64,000 nt of DNA from Amycolatopsis japonica (GTDB taxonomy: Bacteria; Actinomycetota; Actinomycetes; Mycobacteriales; Pseudonocardiaceae): positions 3,162,001 to 3,226,000 of the forward strand of contig NZ_CP008953.1 of assembly GCF_000732925.1 (NCBI RefSeq), in the 5' to 3' direction. The notes under the pieces are model-generated. The model saw nothing but the letters and a program-made list of their open reading frames with translations, did no database searches and was not told the DNA's origin. Of the stretch, positions 39,342 through 49,000 are shown piece by piece. The number at the start of each line of letters is the position of its first letter. Position 1 is the first letter of the stretch. The translations under genes were made by a program, and so were the position numbers.

Positions 39342-41975
39342 ATGGACCAGACCATGGCAAGACGTGCTCGCGCGCGCCGAAGTCCGCTGATCGCCTTGAT
39401 GAGTCTCACCCTGCTCGGCGGGACCGTGGTGGCCACGCCCGCCGCCGTCGCCGCCGAGCAGCCGGTGATCGGGAAACCCGCGCTCGACCGGGACGGCTGC
39501 GCCCGCATCGAGAAGAGCCTGCCGACGCTCGCCGACTGGCCGAAGGTCGAGAGCCGGTTCAAGGGCAAGGCCGGTGACGAACAGCGGATCGCCAGGATCC
39601 TCGAGGGGATGACCCTGGAGGAGAAGGTCGGGCAGATGACGCAGCCCGAGATCGCCGCGATCACCCCCGACGAGGTCCGGCAGTACTCGATCGGCTCGGT
39701 CCTCAACGGCGGCGGCTCGTGGCCGAACAAGGACAAGCACGCCTCCCAGCAGGACTGGCTGAAACTCGCCGATTCCTATTGGGACGCCGCGAAGGGCAGC
39801 AGGACGAAGATCCCGGTGATCTGGGGCATCGACGCCGTGCACGGCAACAACAACGTGTACGGGGCCACCGTCTTCCCGCACAACATCGGGCTCGGCGCGG
39901 CGCACGACCCGTGCCTGGTGCGCGACATCTCCGCGGCGACGGCCCGGCAGATCCGCGCCACCGGCCAGGATTGGGCCTTCGCGCCGACGCTGGCCGTCGT
40001 GAAGGACGACCGCTGGGGACGCACCTACGAAGGGTTCTCCGAGGACCCGCGGATCACCAGGGCCTACGGCTACGAGGCGATCAACGGTCTCCAGGACGGC
40101 TCCACCAAACGCATCGGCTACAACGGCGTGATCGGCACCGCCAAGCACTTCATCGGTGACGGCGGCACCCTCAAGGGACAGGATCAGGGCGTCAACCCGT
40201 CGTCCGAAGCCGAGATGATCAACGTCCACGGCCAGGGTTACTACGGCGCGCTCGCCGCGGGCTCCCAGACCGTGATGGTGTCGTTCAACAGCTGGACCAA
40301 CGCCGAGCTGGGCATCGACGAGGGCAAGCTGCACGGCAGTGACAAGGCGCTGAACCAGATCCTCAAGGGCAAGATGGGCTTCGACGGCCTCGTCGTGTCG
40401 GACTGGAACGGTATCGGCCAGGTTCCGGGCTGTACCAACGCCTCCTGCCCGCAGGCGATCAACGCCGGCATCGACATCGTGATGGTGCCGAACGACTGGA
40501 AGGCGTTCATCACCAACACCGTCGCCCAGGTGAATTCCGGCCAGATCCCGGTCTCGCGGATCGACGACGCGGTGACCCGTATCCTGCGCGTCAAGCTGCG
40601 CTCCGGGCTGTACGAGTCGCAGAAGCCGTCGGACCGGTCCTATGCCAACTCCGACGAAGCGCTGAAGGAGACCTGGCTGGCGCGCGACGCGGTCCGTTCC
40701 TCGCAGACGTTGCTGAAGAACAACGGCAACGTGCTGCCGCTCAAGCCGAAGTCGAAGGTGCTCGTCGTCGGCAAGAGCGCGGACAGCATCCAGAACCAGA
40801 CCGGCGGCTGGACGCTGAGCTGGCAGGGGACCGGCAACACCAACGCAGACTTCCCGAACGCCACGTCGATCCTGGCCGGGCTCAAGCAGCAACTCGGTGA
40901 CGGCAACGTCACCTTCGACGAGAAGGGCGACACCGACCCGAAGGGCTACGACGCGGTCATCGCCGTCATCGGCGAGACCCCGTACGCGGAAGGCGTCGGC
41001 GACCTGACGCGCAAGACGCTGGAGGCTTCGAAGCTCTACCCCGAGGATCTGGCCGTGCTCGACAAGGTCCGCGGGAAGAGTGCTCCGGTCGTCACCGTCT
41101 ACGTCGGCGGCCGCCCGCTGTACATGAACAAGGAGATCAACCGCTCCGACGCGTTCGTCGCGGCCTGGCTGCCGGGTACCGAAGGGGGCGGCGTCGCGGA
41201 TGTCCTGGTCAAGGGTGGCTTCAAGGGCACGCTGCCGTACTCGTGGCCGAAGAGCGCGTGCCAGACGCCGCTGAACGCGGGTTCGGCTGACTACGACCCG
41301 CTGTTCAAACTCGGCTACGGGCTCAAGACCGGGCAGCGCGTCACGGTCGGGCAGCTCGACGAGACGACCGGGCCGGTGGCGTGTGGCTCGACCGGTGGCG
41401 GCGGTACCGCGACCGAGGACCTCGAGGTGTTCAACCGCACCGATGTCGCGCCGTACAAGGGTTTCATCGGTTCCGCGGAGAATTGGGGCGGTACCGAGAT
41501 CGGCCCCGACGGCACCGCTTCACACGCCGAGATCACCGTCGTGCAGTCGGACGTGAACGTGCAGCAGGACGGGCTCAAGTCGACCTGGACCGGCACCGGC
41601 CCGGCGCAGATCTACTTCCAGAACCCGGCCGGTACCAACGATCTTCGGGGTTACCTCAACGCCGACGCGGCGCTGGAGTTCGACACGGTCGTGCACGAGG
41701 CGCCGGCCAACCGGACCGTGATCAGCATGCATTGCGTCTACCCGTGCTTCTCCGAGGTGAACGCGACCAAGCTGTTCACCGATCTCGCGGGCGCGCCGAA
41801 GTCGACGGTGAAGATCCCGGTGTCGTGCTTCGCGAACGGGCTGGATCTGGAGAACGTCAACACGCCGTTCCTGGTGTACACCGACGGCCGGTTCTCGGCT
41901 TCGTTCGCGAACGTGCGGTGGGTGCCCAAGGGGGCGCAGGATCCTGACGCGAGACCCTGCTCGAGCCTGAACTGA
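39342..41975 (+). CDS. Secreted GH3 beta-glucosidase with C-terminal ExoP-like domain
   Basis: 877 residues. A signal peptide (ARRARARRSPLIALMSLTLL) precedes the GH3 barrel. VIWGIDAVHGNNN, AKHFIGDGGT and VVSDWNGI (nucleophile Asp near 354) are the substrate-site segments. A GH3 C-terminal domain follows, then from about 690 a beta-sandwich (TDVAPYKGFIGSAENWGG) like that of exo-1,3/1,4-glucanase ExoP. It releases glucose from beta-glucans outside the cell. ATG 39354 is an equally possible start. A strong hairpin follows the stop. Confidence 0.9.
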   Translation: MDQTMARRARARRSPLIALMSLTLLGGTVVATPAAVAAEQPVIGKPALDRDGCARIEKSLPTLADWPKVESRFKGKAGDEQRIARILEGMTLEEKVGQMTQPEIAAITPDEVRQYSIGSVLNGGGSWPNKDKHASQQDWLKLADSYWDAAKGSRTKIPVIWGIDAVHGNNNVYGATVFPHNIGLGAAHDPCLVRDISAATARQIRATGQDWAFAPTLAVVKDDRWGRTYEGFSEDPRITRAYGYEAINGLQDGSTKRIGYNGVIGTAKHFIGDGGTLKGQDQGVNPSSEAEMINVHGQGYYGALAAGSQTVMVSFNSWTNAELGIDEGKLHGSDKALNQILKGKMGFDGLVVSDWNGIGQVPGCTNASCPQAINAGIDIVMVPNDWKAFITNTVAQVNSGQIPVSRIDDAVTRILRVKLRSGLYESQKPSDRSYANSDEALKETWLARDAVRSSQTLLKNNGNVLPLKPKSKVLVVGKSADSIQNQTGGWTLSWQGTGNTNADFPNATSILAGLKQQLGDGNVTFDEKGDTDPKGYDAVIAVIGETPYAEGVGDLTRKTLEASKLYPEDLAVLDKVRGKSAPVVTVYVGGRPLYMNKEINRSDAFVAAWLPGTEGGGVADVLVKGGFKGTLPYSWPKSACQTPLNAGSADYDPLFKLGYGLKTGQRVTVGQLDETTGPVACGSTGGGGTATEDLEVFNRTDVAPYKGFIGSAENWGGTEIGPDGTASHAEITVVQSDVNVQQDGLKSTWTGTGPAQIYFQNPAGTNDLRGYLNADAALEFDTVVHEAPANRTVISMHCVYPCFSEVNATKLFTDLAGAPKSTVKIPVSCFANGLDLENVNTPFLVYTDGRFSASFANVRWVPKGAQDPDARPCSSLN

Positions 41976-41984
41976 GTTTCATCG

Positions 41985-42020
41985 CGAGGGGTCCTTCCAG
42001 AGTCTGGGAAGGACCCCTCG
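41985..42020 (+). terminator. Terminator hairpin after GH3 gene
   Basis: CGAGGGGTCCTTCC (41985-41998) pairs with GGAAGGACCCCTCG (42007-42020). It begins 9 bp after the stop. Confidence 0.7.
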
Positions 42021-42036
42021 TCGTGTCTCAGGCCGT

Positions 42037-42065
42037 TTGCGGGGAGTGCCTTCCGCAGGTATAAA
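42037..42065 (+). promoter_or_regulatory. Promoter of MFS-tetR operon
   Basis: TTGCGG (42037-42042), a 17-bp spacer, then TATAAA (42060-42065). It is immediately followed by the operator at 42070. Confidence 0.55.
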
Positions 42066-42069
42066 GTGT

Positions 42070-42097
42070 AACGACTGTTCAAAATGTAACAGTCGTT
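42070..42097. promoter_or_regulatory. TetR operator, AACGACTGTT-N8-AACAGTCGTT
   Basis: Perfect 10-bp arms just downstream of the -10 element. TGTAAC starts both halves (42067 and 42085, 18-bp period), giving a direct repeat within the dyad. The likely binder is the TetR protein encoded by the second gene of this operon. Confidence 0.7.
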
Positions 42098-42116
42098 CAA
42101 CTTGTGGGGGTTTGCC

Positions 42117-43322
42117 GTGCCGGGCCGGTATCGAGAGCTGTTCTCCGCGAAGGGCTCCTTCGCCTTCTTCGCCGCGGGGTTGGTCGCCAGGATGCCGGTC
42201 CCCATGACGGGAATCGGCATCATCACGATGCTGGCGCAGACGCGGGGCGACTACGGGCTCGCCGGTCTGGTCTCGGCGACGTTCACACTGTCCATGGCGC
42301 TGCTCGGGCCTCAGGTCTCGAGGCTGGTGGACCGCCGGGGGCAGAGCCGGATCCTGATGCCGGCGACTGGGATCAGTGTGATGGCGCTCGGCGCGCTCCT
42401 GCTCTGCGCCCGCTTCGGGGCGCCGGTCTGGACGCTGTACGTGTCCGCGGTCCTGGCCGGGTTCATGCCCAGCATGGCGGCGATGGTCCGGGCCAGGTGG
42501 TCGTGGCTGTACCACGGCTCGCCTCGACTGCACACGGCTTTCGCGTTGGAGTCGGTGGTCGACGAACTGACCTTCGTCATCGGGCCCGCGCTGTCGGTGG
42601 CGTTGTGCACCACCGCGTTCCCCGAGGCCGGGCCGCTGGTCGCCGTGGTGTTCCTCGCGATCGGAGTGGTGCTCTTCGTCGCGCAACGCGGGACAGAACC
42701 GCCCGTGCGGCCGACGACCGGATCGGCCGGAATCTCGCCTGTCCGGATGGGTGCGGTGCGGGTACTGGTGCTGACGCTGATGGCGGGCGGCATCATCGTC
42801 GGCACGGTCGACGTCGTCAGTGTGGCGTTCGCGGAGCGATCCGGATCGCCGTCGGCCGCGGGGGTGGTCGTGTCCGTTTACGCGGTGGGCTCCGCCATCT
42901 CAGGACTGGTCTTCGGGACGCTCAAACCGGCCATGACACCGCCTCGGTTGCTCCTGATCGGTACCGCCGGCACGGCCGCGAGCGCGGTGCCGCTGCTGCT
43001 CGTGGACGACGTCGTGGGTTTGTGCGCGGTGGTGTTCGTCGCCGGGTTGTTCTTCTCTCCCACGATGATCGTCGTCATGGGGATGATCGAAACGGTCGTC
43101 TCCGCGGAGAAACTGACCGAAGGGATGACATGGGCGATCACGGGCCTCAGCGTCGGGGTCGCGTTGGGTGCCGCGGTGTCCGGTGAGGCCGTCGACCGGT
43201 TCGGGCCCGGCGGCGGATTCGCTGTGGCGGTCGCCGCCGGTGCTTTGATCATCCTCGTCGCTCTGCTCTCGTATCCTCTGCTGAGCAGGAAGACCGTGAC
43301 CAGCGAGGAGGTGGCGTGCTGA
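42117..43322 (+). CDS. MFS transporter
   Basis: 401 residues with 12 hydrophobic helices. SRLVDRRGQSRILMPATG is the loop 2-3 signature. It resembles small drug/sugar exporters of actinomycetes. GTG 42117 follows a GGGGG ribosome-like site (42105-42109). The stop overlaps the GTG of the tetR gene (43316-43322), so the two are translationally coupled, and the operator at 42070 implies repression until the exported compound is present. Confidence 0.83.
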   Translation: MPGRYRELFSAKGSFAFFAAGLVARMPVPMTGIGIITMLAQTRGDYGLAGLVSATFTLSMALLGPQVSRLVDRRGQSRILMPATGISVMALGALLLCARFGAPVWTLYVSAVLAGFMPSMAAMVRARWSWLYHGSPRLHTAFALESVVDELTFVIGPALSVALCTTAFPEAGPLVAVVFLAIGVVLFVAQRGTEPPVRPTTGSAGISPVRMGAVRVLVLTLMAGGIIVGTVDVVSVAFAERSGSPSAAGVVVSVYAVGSAISGLVFGTLKPAMTPPRLLLIGTAGTAASAVPLLLVDDVVGLCAVVFVAGLFFSPTMIVVMGMIETVVSAEKLTEGMTWAITGLSVGVALGAAVSGEAVDRFGPGGGFAVAVAAGALIILVALLSYPLLSRKTVTSEEVAC

Positions 43323-43879
43323 ACGAGCCGATCACCGACGGCCGTCTCGCCAAGGGGGAGCGGCGCAAACGGGAATTGATCGAGGCCACCCTGCGCATCG
43401 TCGCGAGGGAAGGGGTTTCGGGGGTCAGCCACCGCACCGTCGCCCGCGAGGCCGGCTTGCCCGCGACTGCGGCCGCGTACCACTTCCAGGGGATCGAGGA
43501 GCTGCTGACCGCCGCGCTCACCTGGTGCATGGACGAGGACGCCGAGCGGATGCGGGTACTCGCCGCCGAGGCCGACGGCGGTGAGGACGCGCTGCGGCGG
43601 TTCGCCACCTTGCTGGCCGAAGTCGTCGCCAGACCCGGGCATCTGCTGGCGGAGTACGAGCTGTATCTCTTGGCGGCACGAGAGCCGAAGCTCCGCGAGT
43701 CGACTGATCGCTGGATGGCGGCGTTGGCGGATTTCGCACGCCGATTCACCCGTGATCCGGTACGGGTCGAGATGCTGGTCGCGTTGGTGGACGGTGTTCT
43801 TCTGCAGGGATTGCTGCGCGACGAACCGCCGACGGCGGAGCGGTTCGAGGCCCTCCTGCGGACCGCTTTGGGCTCGTGA
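43316..43879 (+). CDS. TetR-family regulator of the MFS operon
   Basis: 187 residues. The N-terminal HTH is at residues 20-62 (LIEATLRIVAREGVSGVSHR; AGLPATAAAYHFQGIEELL), followed by a helical ligand domain. GTG 43316 sits after GAGGAGG and overlaps the end of the MFS gene. It probably binds the perfect dyad at 42070-42097 and so represses its own operon. The ligand is presumably the MFS substrate. Confidence 0.87.
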   Translation: MLNEPITDGRLAKGERRKRELIEATLRIVAREGVSGVSHRTVAREAGLPATAAAYHFQGIEELLTAALTWCMDEDAERMRVLAAEADGGEDALRRFATLLAEVVARPGHLLAEYELYLLAAREPKLRESTDRWMAALADFARRFTRDPVRVEMLVALVDGVLLQGLLRDEPPTAERFEALLRTALGS

Positions 43880-43902
43880 GTGCCACTCTCGAGTCTGAAC
43901 TG

Positions 43903-43961
43903 AAGTACATGAAGGCCCCCTTCCTTGCGTCTAGCGCAAGGAAGGGGGCCTTCATGTACTT
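43903..43961. repeat. 59-nt perfect hairpin (type A), copy 2
   Basis: Identical over all 59 nt to 8026-8084, and the identity continues 2 nt to the left (TG) and 4 nt to the right (GGG and one more G only in part). It lies between convergent tetR and aldo-keto reductase genes. Confidence 0.9.
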
Positions 43962-44024
43962 GGGAAGCCCTCTACGCGCCGCCGCTGTGGCTGCTGGTGC
44001 ACGTGGGACTTACGAGACAGGGCG

Positions 44025-44990
44025 TCAGGTGGTCGCCGGAGGTGACCAGGTCAGCCGCGGATCCGTCTGCACGAAGCTGCCCAGCAGGTGATCGATCCGC
44101 GTCAGCGCGTCGAGGTCCAGCACCACCCCGGCCGCCTTCGCGTTCTCGGTCACCTGGGCGGCGGTGCTCGCGCCCATCACCACCGAAGCGACGGTGTTGT
44201 GCTGCAACGTCCACGCGAGCGCCAGCTGGGCCATGGTCAGTCCGGCCTCGTCGGCGACGCCGCGCAGCATGCCGACGCGTTCGAGGAGGTCCGGCAGGAG
44301 CAACGGCCGCGTCTCGACCGCCTTCGCGCCTCGTGAGCCCGGCGGGATCTCGCCCGGCCGGTACTTGCCGGTCAGCACGCCCTGCGCGAGGGGGACCGAC
44401 GCGAACTGGCCGATGCCGGACCGTTCGCAGACCGGCATCACCTGGGCCTCGGCGACCCGCCAGAGCATCGAGTAATGCGGCTGGTTCGCCACCAGCGGGA
44501 CGCCGTGCCGTTCGGCGATCGGCCGCGCTTCCAGCAGCTGTTCCGCCGTCCATTCCGCGGTGCCGGCGTAGAGGATCTTCCCCTGCCGCACCAGATCCGA
44601 CAGCGCGAGGAACGTCTCCTCCAGCGGCGTGCGGTAGTCGAACCGCAGCAACTGGTAGACGTCGATGTAGTCGGTGCGCAGACGCCGCAGCGAGCCGTTC
44701 ACCGAGGTCACCAAGTGCTTGCGGCTGAGGCCCGCGTCGTTGGCACCCGGGCCTTCCGGCCAGAAGACACCGGTGCACAGGACGAGATCGTCGCGACGCG
44801 CGTGGCTCAGCGCCTCGGCGAGGTTCTCTTCGGCGGCACCGCCGTCCCAGGCGGCCGCGGTGTGGAAGGTCGTGATGCCCGCGTCGAGTGCGGCCTGCAC
44901 GCATTCCGCGCCGTCGGGGTGCGTGAGCCAGTTGCCGTAGGAGATCTCACTGACGGAAAGCCCGCTCGCGCCGAGCCTGCGGTACTCCAT
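44025..44990 (-). CDS. Aldo-keto reductase homologue lacking the catalytic tetrad
   Basis: 321 residues with clear AKR barrel similarity (MEYRRLGASGLSVSEISYGN; NDAGLSRKHLVTSVNGSLRR). All four catalytic positions are changed: Asp to His43 and Tyr to Trp48 (FHTAAAWDGG), Lys to Gly74 (VLCTGVFWP), and His to Leu115 (DVYQLLRFD). The C-terminal cofactor strand is kept (TVASVVMGASTAAQVTEN). So it may bind NADPH but should not reduce carbonyls by the usual route. It is 2 bp downstream of an SDR gene, in one operon. Confidence 0.83.
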   Translation of the reverse strand: MEYRRLGASGLSVSEISYGNWLTHPDGAECVQAALDAGITTFHTAAAWDGGAAEENLAEALSHARRDDLVLCTGVFWPEGPGANDAGLSRKHLVTSVNGSLRRLRTDYIDVYQLLRFDYRTPLEETFLALSDLVRQGKILYAGTAEWTAEQLLEARPIAERHGVPLVANQPHYSMLWRVAEAQVMPVCERSGIGQFASVPLAQGVLTGKYRPGEIPPGSRGAKAVETRPLLLPDLLERVGMLRGVADEAGLTMAQLALAWTLQHNTVASVVMGASTAAQVTENAKAAGVVLDLDALTRIDHLLGSFVQTDPRLTWSPPATT

Positions 44991-44992
44991 GG

Positions 44993-45793
44993 TCACCTCT
45001 TCCGCGCGCCGGTTTCGAGGATGGTGCGGTCGATCCATTCGTCGAGCCCGGCCGCCTTGCGGGCGTAGGTCTCCCGCACCGATTCGTGCGGCAGGATCAG
45101 GAACTCCTCCGACGCAAGCCCGTGCACGACGGACTCCGCGACGTCCTCCGGCTCCAGCAGCGGTGCCGCGGCGGCGATCGCGAGCGCGGCGGGGTGACCG
45201 GCGGCGATACCCGGCTCCAGCAGCGCGGTCCGCACACCGAGCGGGCACAGCGCGCTGACCCGCACCCCGCGCGGCCGGTAGGTGATGGCCAGCCATTCGG
45301 CGAGCCCGACGGCCGCGTGCTTGGTCACCGAGTACGGCGCGTCGCCGGGAGTGCCCAGCAGGCCCGCGCCCGACGCCGTGATCAGCAGATATCCGTGGCC
45401 CCGGCTCAGCATCGCTGGGAGCGCGACCTGTGCGGCGTGCACATGCTGCATGACGTTGATCGCCCACGACCGCGTCCACTGTTCGTCCGCGGCGTGCACG
45501 CCCGTCCCGAACGCGGCACCGGCGTTGGAGCAGAAGAGGTCCACCGGGCCGAACGCCGCGCGGGCCTCGGTCACCAGCATCTTCAAGTCCTCTTTGGACG
45601 ACGCGTCGGCGTGGCGCGCGATCGCGGTGCCGCCCGAGGCGGTGATCCCGGCGACGACCTCGTCCGCGGCCTCGAGATCGAGATCGGAGACCACCACCCC
45701 GGCCGCGCCCTCGGCGGCGAACCGCCTGGCCATGGCGGCGCCGATACCGTGTGCCGCGCCGGTCAGCACGACGACCCGTCCTGTCACTTCCAC
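44993..45793 (-). CDS. Short-chain dehydrogenase/reductase
   Basis: 266-residue classical SDR: VVVLTGAAHGIGAAMARRFA cofactor motif, CSNAG near 90, catalytic Ser in LITASGAG, and Y-x-x-x-K in YSVTKHAAVG. It is an NAD(P)-linked oxidoreductase of unknown substrate. GTG 45793 is the start. It heads an operon with the AKR-like gene and is divergent from the PKS operon across a 303-bp gap, so it could act on the PKS product, although this is not shown. Confidence 0.86.
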   Translation of the reverse strand: MEVTGRVVVLTGAAHGIGAAMARRFAAEGAAGVVVSDLDLEAADEVVAGITASGGTAIARHADASSKEDLKMLVTEARAAFGPVDLFCSNAGAAFGTGVHAADEQWTRSWAINVMQHVHAAQVALPAMLSRGHGYLLITASGAGLLGTPGDAPYSVTKHAAVGLAEWLAITYRPRGVRVSALCPLGVRTALLEPGIAAGHPAALAIAAAAPLLEPEDVAESVVHGLASEEFLILPHESVRETYARKAAGLDEWIDRTILETGARKR

Positions 45794-46096
45794 ATGCGCT
45801 CCATGGTTATCGATTCTGCGTTCTATGACAATTCTTCTGTTTTGTCATGCCGGTGAGCAATGATTTCTTCAAATCGCCGACGACCGTGATAAAAGTGCAG
45901 GTCAGGGGCTTGTTCCGCACGTGTCGACATATTTGTTTCCGGCGCCGGACTTTAGCATGCGTTCCCTTGTTTTCCGAGTTTTCACACGAGAGTATTGCGC
46001 TCTCTGCGGCAAGTAGGTTATTTCTTGGGAATCCCGCTGAAAGATCGCCGAACCCGGCGAGGTTCGACCAGCCCCAGCCGAACAGGAGGACCGCCG
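45794..46096. promoter_or_regulatory. AT-rich divergent promoter region upstream of the PKS operon
   Basis: 303 bp without a gene and markedly AT-richer than the surroundings (runs such as TTTTGTC, GATTTCTTCAAAT, GTTTTCC). It must hold promoters for the SDR-AKR pair and for the PKS operon. I cannot fix a -10/-35 pair for the PKS side with confidence. AACAGGAGGA at 46081-46090 is the PKS ribosome site. Confidence 0.55.
45825..45848. promoter_or_regulatory. Palindrome ATGACAA-N10-TTGTCAT
   Basis: Perfect 7-bp arms, 32 bp upstream of the SDR start. It is an operator candidate for the SDR-AKR operon. No dedicated regulator gene is adjacent. Confidence 0.5.
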
Positions 46097-49000
46097 GTGA
46101 GTCATGCGACGGCGCGCACGCGGGTACTCGGCGTCAACCCGCTCGGATGTCCGGATCCGGGCCTGGCGGCCGCGGTCGCCAGGGGCGGCGGCCTCGGGAT
46201 CGTCGAAATCGGGTCCACAGTAGACGGACGCGTCCCGTTCGGTGTCCGGATCCCGGCCGGCCGCACCGTGCGGGACGAGGAAGTGCGGGAAAGCGGCGCG
46301 GGGCTCGTGCTGCTGGCCGAGGGGGCGGTCTGGCGGGGCAGGGCCGGCCTCCCCGTGCTGGCCGAGGTGACCGGTGTCGAGCAGGCCGTCCGCATGCTCG
46401 ACGCCGGCGCCTCCGGTCTGGTGGCGAAGGGGGCCGAAGCGGGCGGTTCCGATCTCACCACGTTCGTCCTGCTGCAGCGGTTGCTGGAGCGGTTCGGCGA
46501 GGACGTCCCCGTGTGGGCGTTCGGCGGCATCGGGCCGCGTACGGCGGTGGCCGCGATCGCGGGCGGCGCGGCGGGCGTGGTGCTCGACGGGCTCGGCCTG
46601 TTCCCCGACGCCGACGTGCCCGCGGCGGCCCGGAACGAGCTCGCCAGGGCGGACGACGGGCTCAGCGCGTTGTTCGCGAAACGCTTCGAGGACGCGGAAA
46701 GCGCTGTCCGTTCGGTCGTGCGCTCGCTCGCGGCGCCGTCGGCGGTCCCCTCGGACCAAGGCGTACGGCTGTGCCGCACGTTGGGGACCCGGCTGCCGGT
46801 CGTGCAGGGGCCGATGACGCGGGTGAGCGACCAGCCCGGTTTCGCCGCCGCGGTCGCCGCGCACGACGGCTTCCCGTTCGTCGCGGTGGCCACCGCGAAC
46901 GGCGCCAAAACCGCCGAACTGCTCGGCCGCACCGCCGAAGCGCTCGGTGAACGGCCGTGGGGAGCGGGCATCCTCGGGTTCGTCCCGGAGGCCCTGCGTG
47001 CCGAGCAGCTCGCGGCGATCCGGGCGGCGCGCCCGCGCTGCGTGCTGATCGCGGGCGGAAAACCCGCGCAGGCCAAAGCGCTGGAGGCCGAGGGCATCGC
47101 GACCTTCCTCCACGTGCCGTCGCCGATCCTGCTGCGTCAGTTCCTCGACGCCGGGATCCGCCGGTTCGTCTTCGAGGGCGCCGAATGCGGTGGGCATATC
47201 GGCCCGCGGTCGAGCTTCGTGCTGTGGGAGCAGCAGCTGGACGTCCTGCGCGAACACGGCGCCAACGACGTCGAGGTCCTGTTCGCAGGTGGGATCCATG
47301 ACGCCCGCTCCGCTGCCATGGTCTCGGCGATGGCGGAGCCCCTGAGCGGCGGCGTCGGCGTCCTGATGGGCACCGCGTACCTGTTCACCGAAGAAGCCGT
47401 GACCCACGGCGCCATCACCGAAACGTTCCAGGATCGCGTGCTCGACGCGGGGTCCACGGTCACCCTGGAGACCGCGCCCGGGCACCTCACCCGCTGCCTG
47501 CCCAGCCCGTACACCGACGAGTTCGCCGCGGTGAAGGCCGGGCTCCGCGCGGACGGCGTCCTACCGCAGGAGACATGGCAACGGCTGGAGGAGCTGAACA
47601 CCGGACGGCTGCGGATCGCCAGCAAGGGCATCAAGCGGCAAGGCGACACGCTCGTCGAGGTCGACACGCTCGGGCAGCTCGCCGAGGGGATGTACATGGC
47701 GGGACAGGTGACCGTCCTGCGTGAGGACCGCACCGACGTCGCCGCCCTGCACCGGGAAGTCACCGACGGCGCGGCGGAGCTGCTCGCCGGCCGCGTTCGC
47801 GACGAAGAGTCCGTTGTGGACAGTGACATCGCGATCGTCGGGATGGCGTGCGTGTTCCCCGGCGCACCTGATCTCCCGGCCTTCTGGTCGAATATCCTGC
47901 ATGGCGCGGACGCCGTCACCGAGGTGCCGGATCAGCGCTGGGACAAGGACGTCTACGCCGACCAGTCGACGTCGAAATGGGGCGGTTTCCTGCCACCGGT
48001 GGACTTCGATCCGCTCGCGTACGGCATCCCGCCCAAGTCGATGGGCAGTATCGACCCGGCCCAGCTGGTCTCCCTGCAGACGGCGTGGCGGGCCCTCGAA
48101 GACGCGGGCTACGGCGAAGGCGGCTTCGACCGTGAGCGCACCAGCGTCATCTTCGGCGCCGAGGCCGGGGGAGACCTGGCCAACGCCGGTGTCCTGCGCG
48201 CGCTGCTTCCGAGCTACCTCGAAGACGTCCCGGAGGAGCTGCTCGCGCAGTTGCCGGAACTGACCGAGGACTCGTTCCCGGGCACGCTCGCCAACGTCAT
48301 CTCCGGCCGGATCGCCAACCGGCTCGACCTCGGCGGCACCAACTACACCGTGGACGCCGCGTGCGGCTCCTCGCTGGCCGCGCTCGACCTCGCGGTGAAG
48401 GAACTGCGGGCGGGCACGAGCTCGATGGTCCTGTGTGGCGCCGTCGACCTGCACAACGGGGTCAACGACTACCTCATGTTCACCTCGGCCGGTGCGCTGT
48501 CGCCGACCGGGCGATGCCGTCCGTTCGACGCGTCGGCGGACGGGATCGCGCTCGGCGAGGGCGTCGCGTGCCTCGTGCTCAAGCGGCGGTCCGACGCCGA
48601 ACGCGACGGCGACCGGGTGTATGCCGTGGTCAAGGGTGTCGGCGCCGCCAGCGACGGCAAGGCGCTCGGCCTCACCGCGCCGCGCCCCGAGGGGCAGCGG
48701 CGGGCCCTGGCGCGGGCCTATCGCGACGCCGGGGTGTCGCCGGCGGACGTCTCGCTGGTGGAAGCGCACGGCACCGGCACAGTCGTCGGCGACGCCACGG
48801 AACTGACGACGCTTACCGAGTTCTTCCTCGCCGCGGGCGCCGGGCCGGGCACCTGCGCGCTGGGTTCGGTGAAGAGCCAGATCGGGCACACGAAATGCGC
48901 CGCGGGGCTGGCGGGCCTGATGAAGGCGGCGCTGGCGCTGTGGCACGAGGTCGTGCCGCCCACGCTGCATCTGAGCAGGCCGAACCCCGCCTGGGACGCC

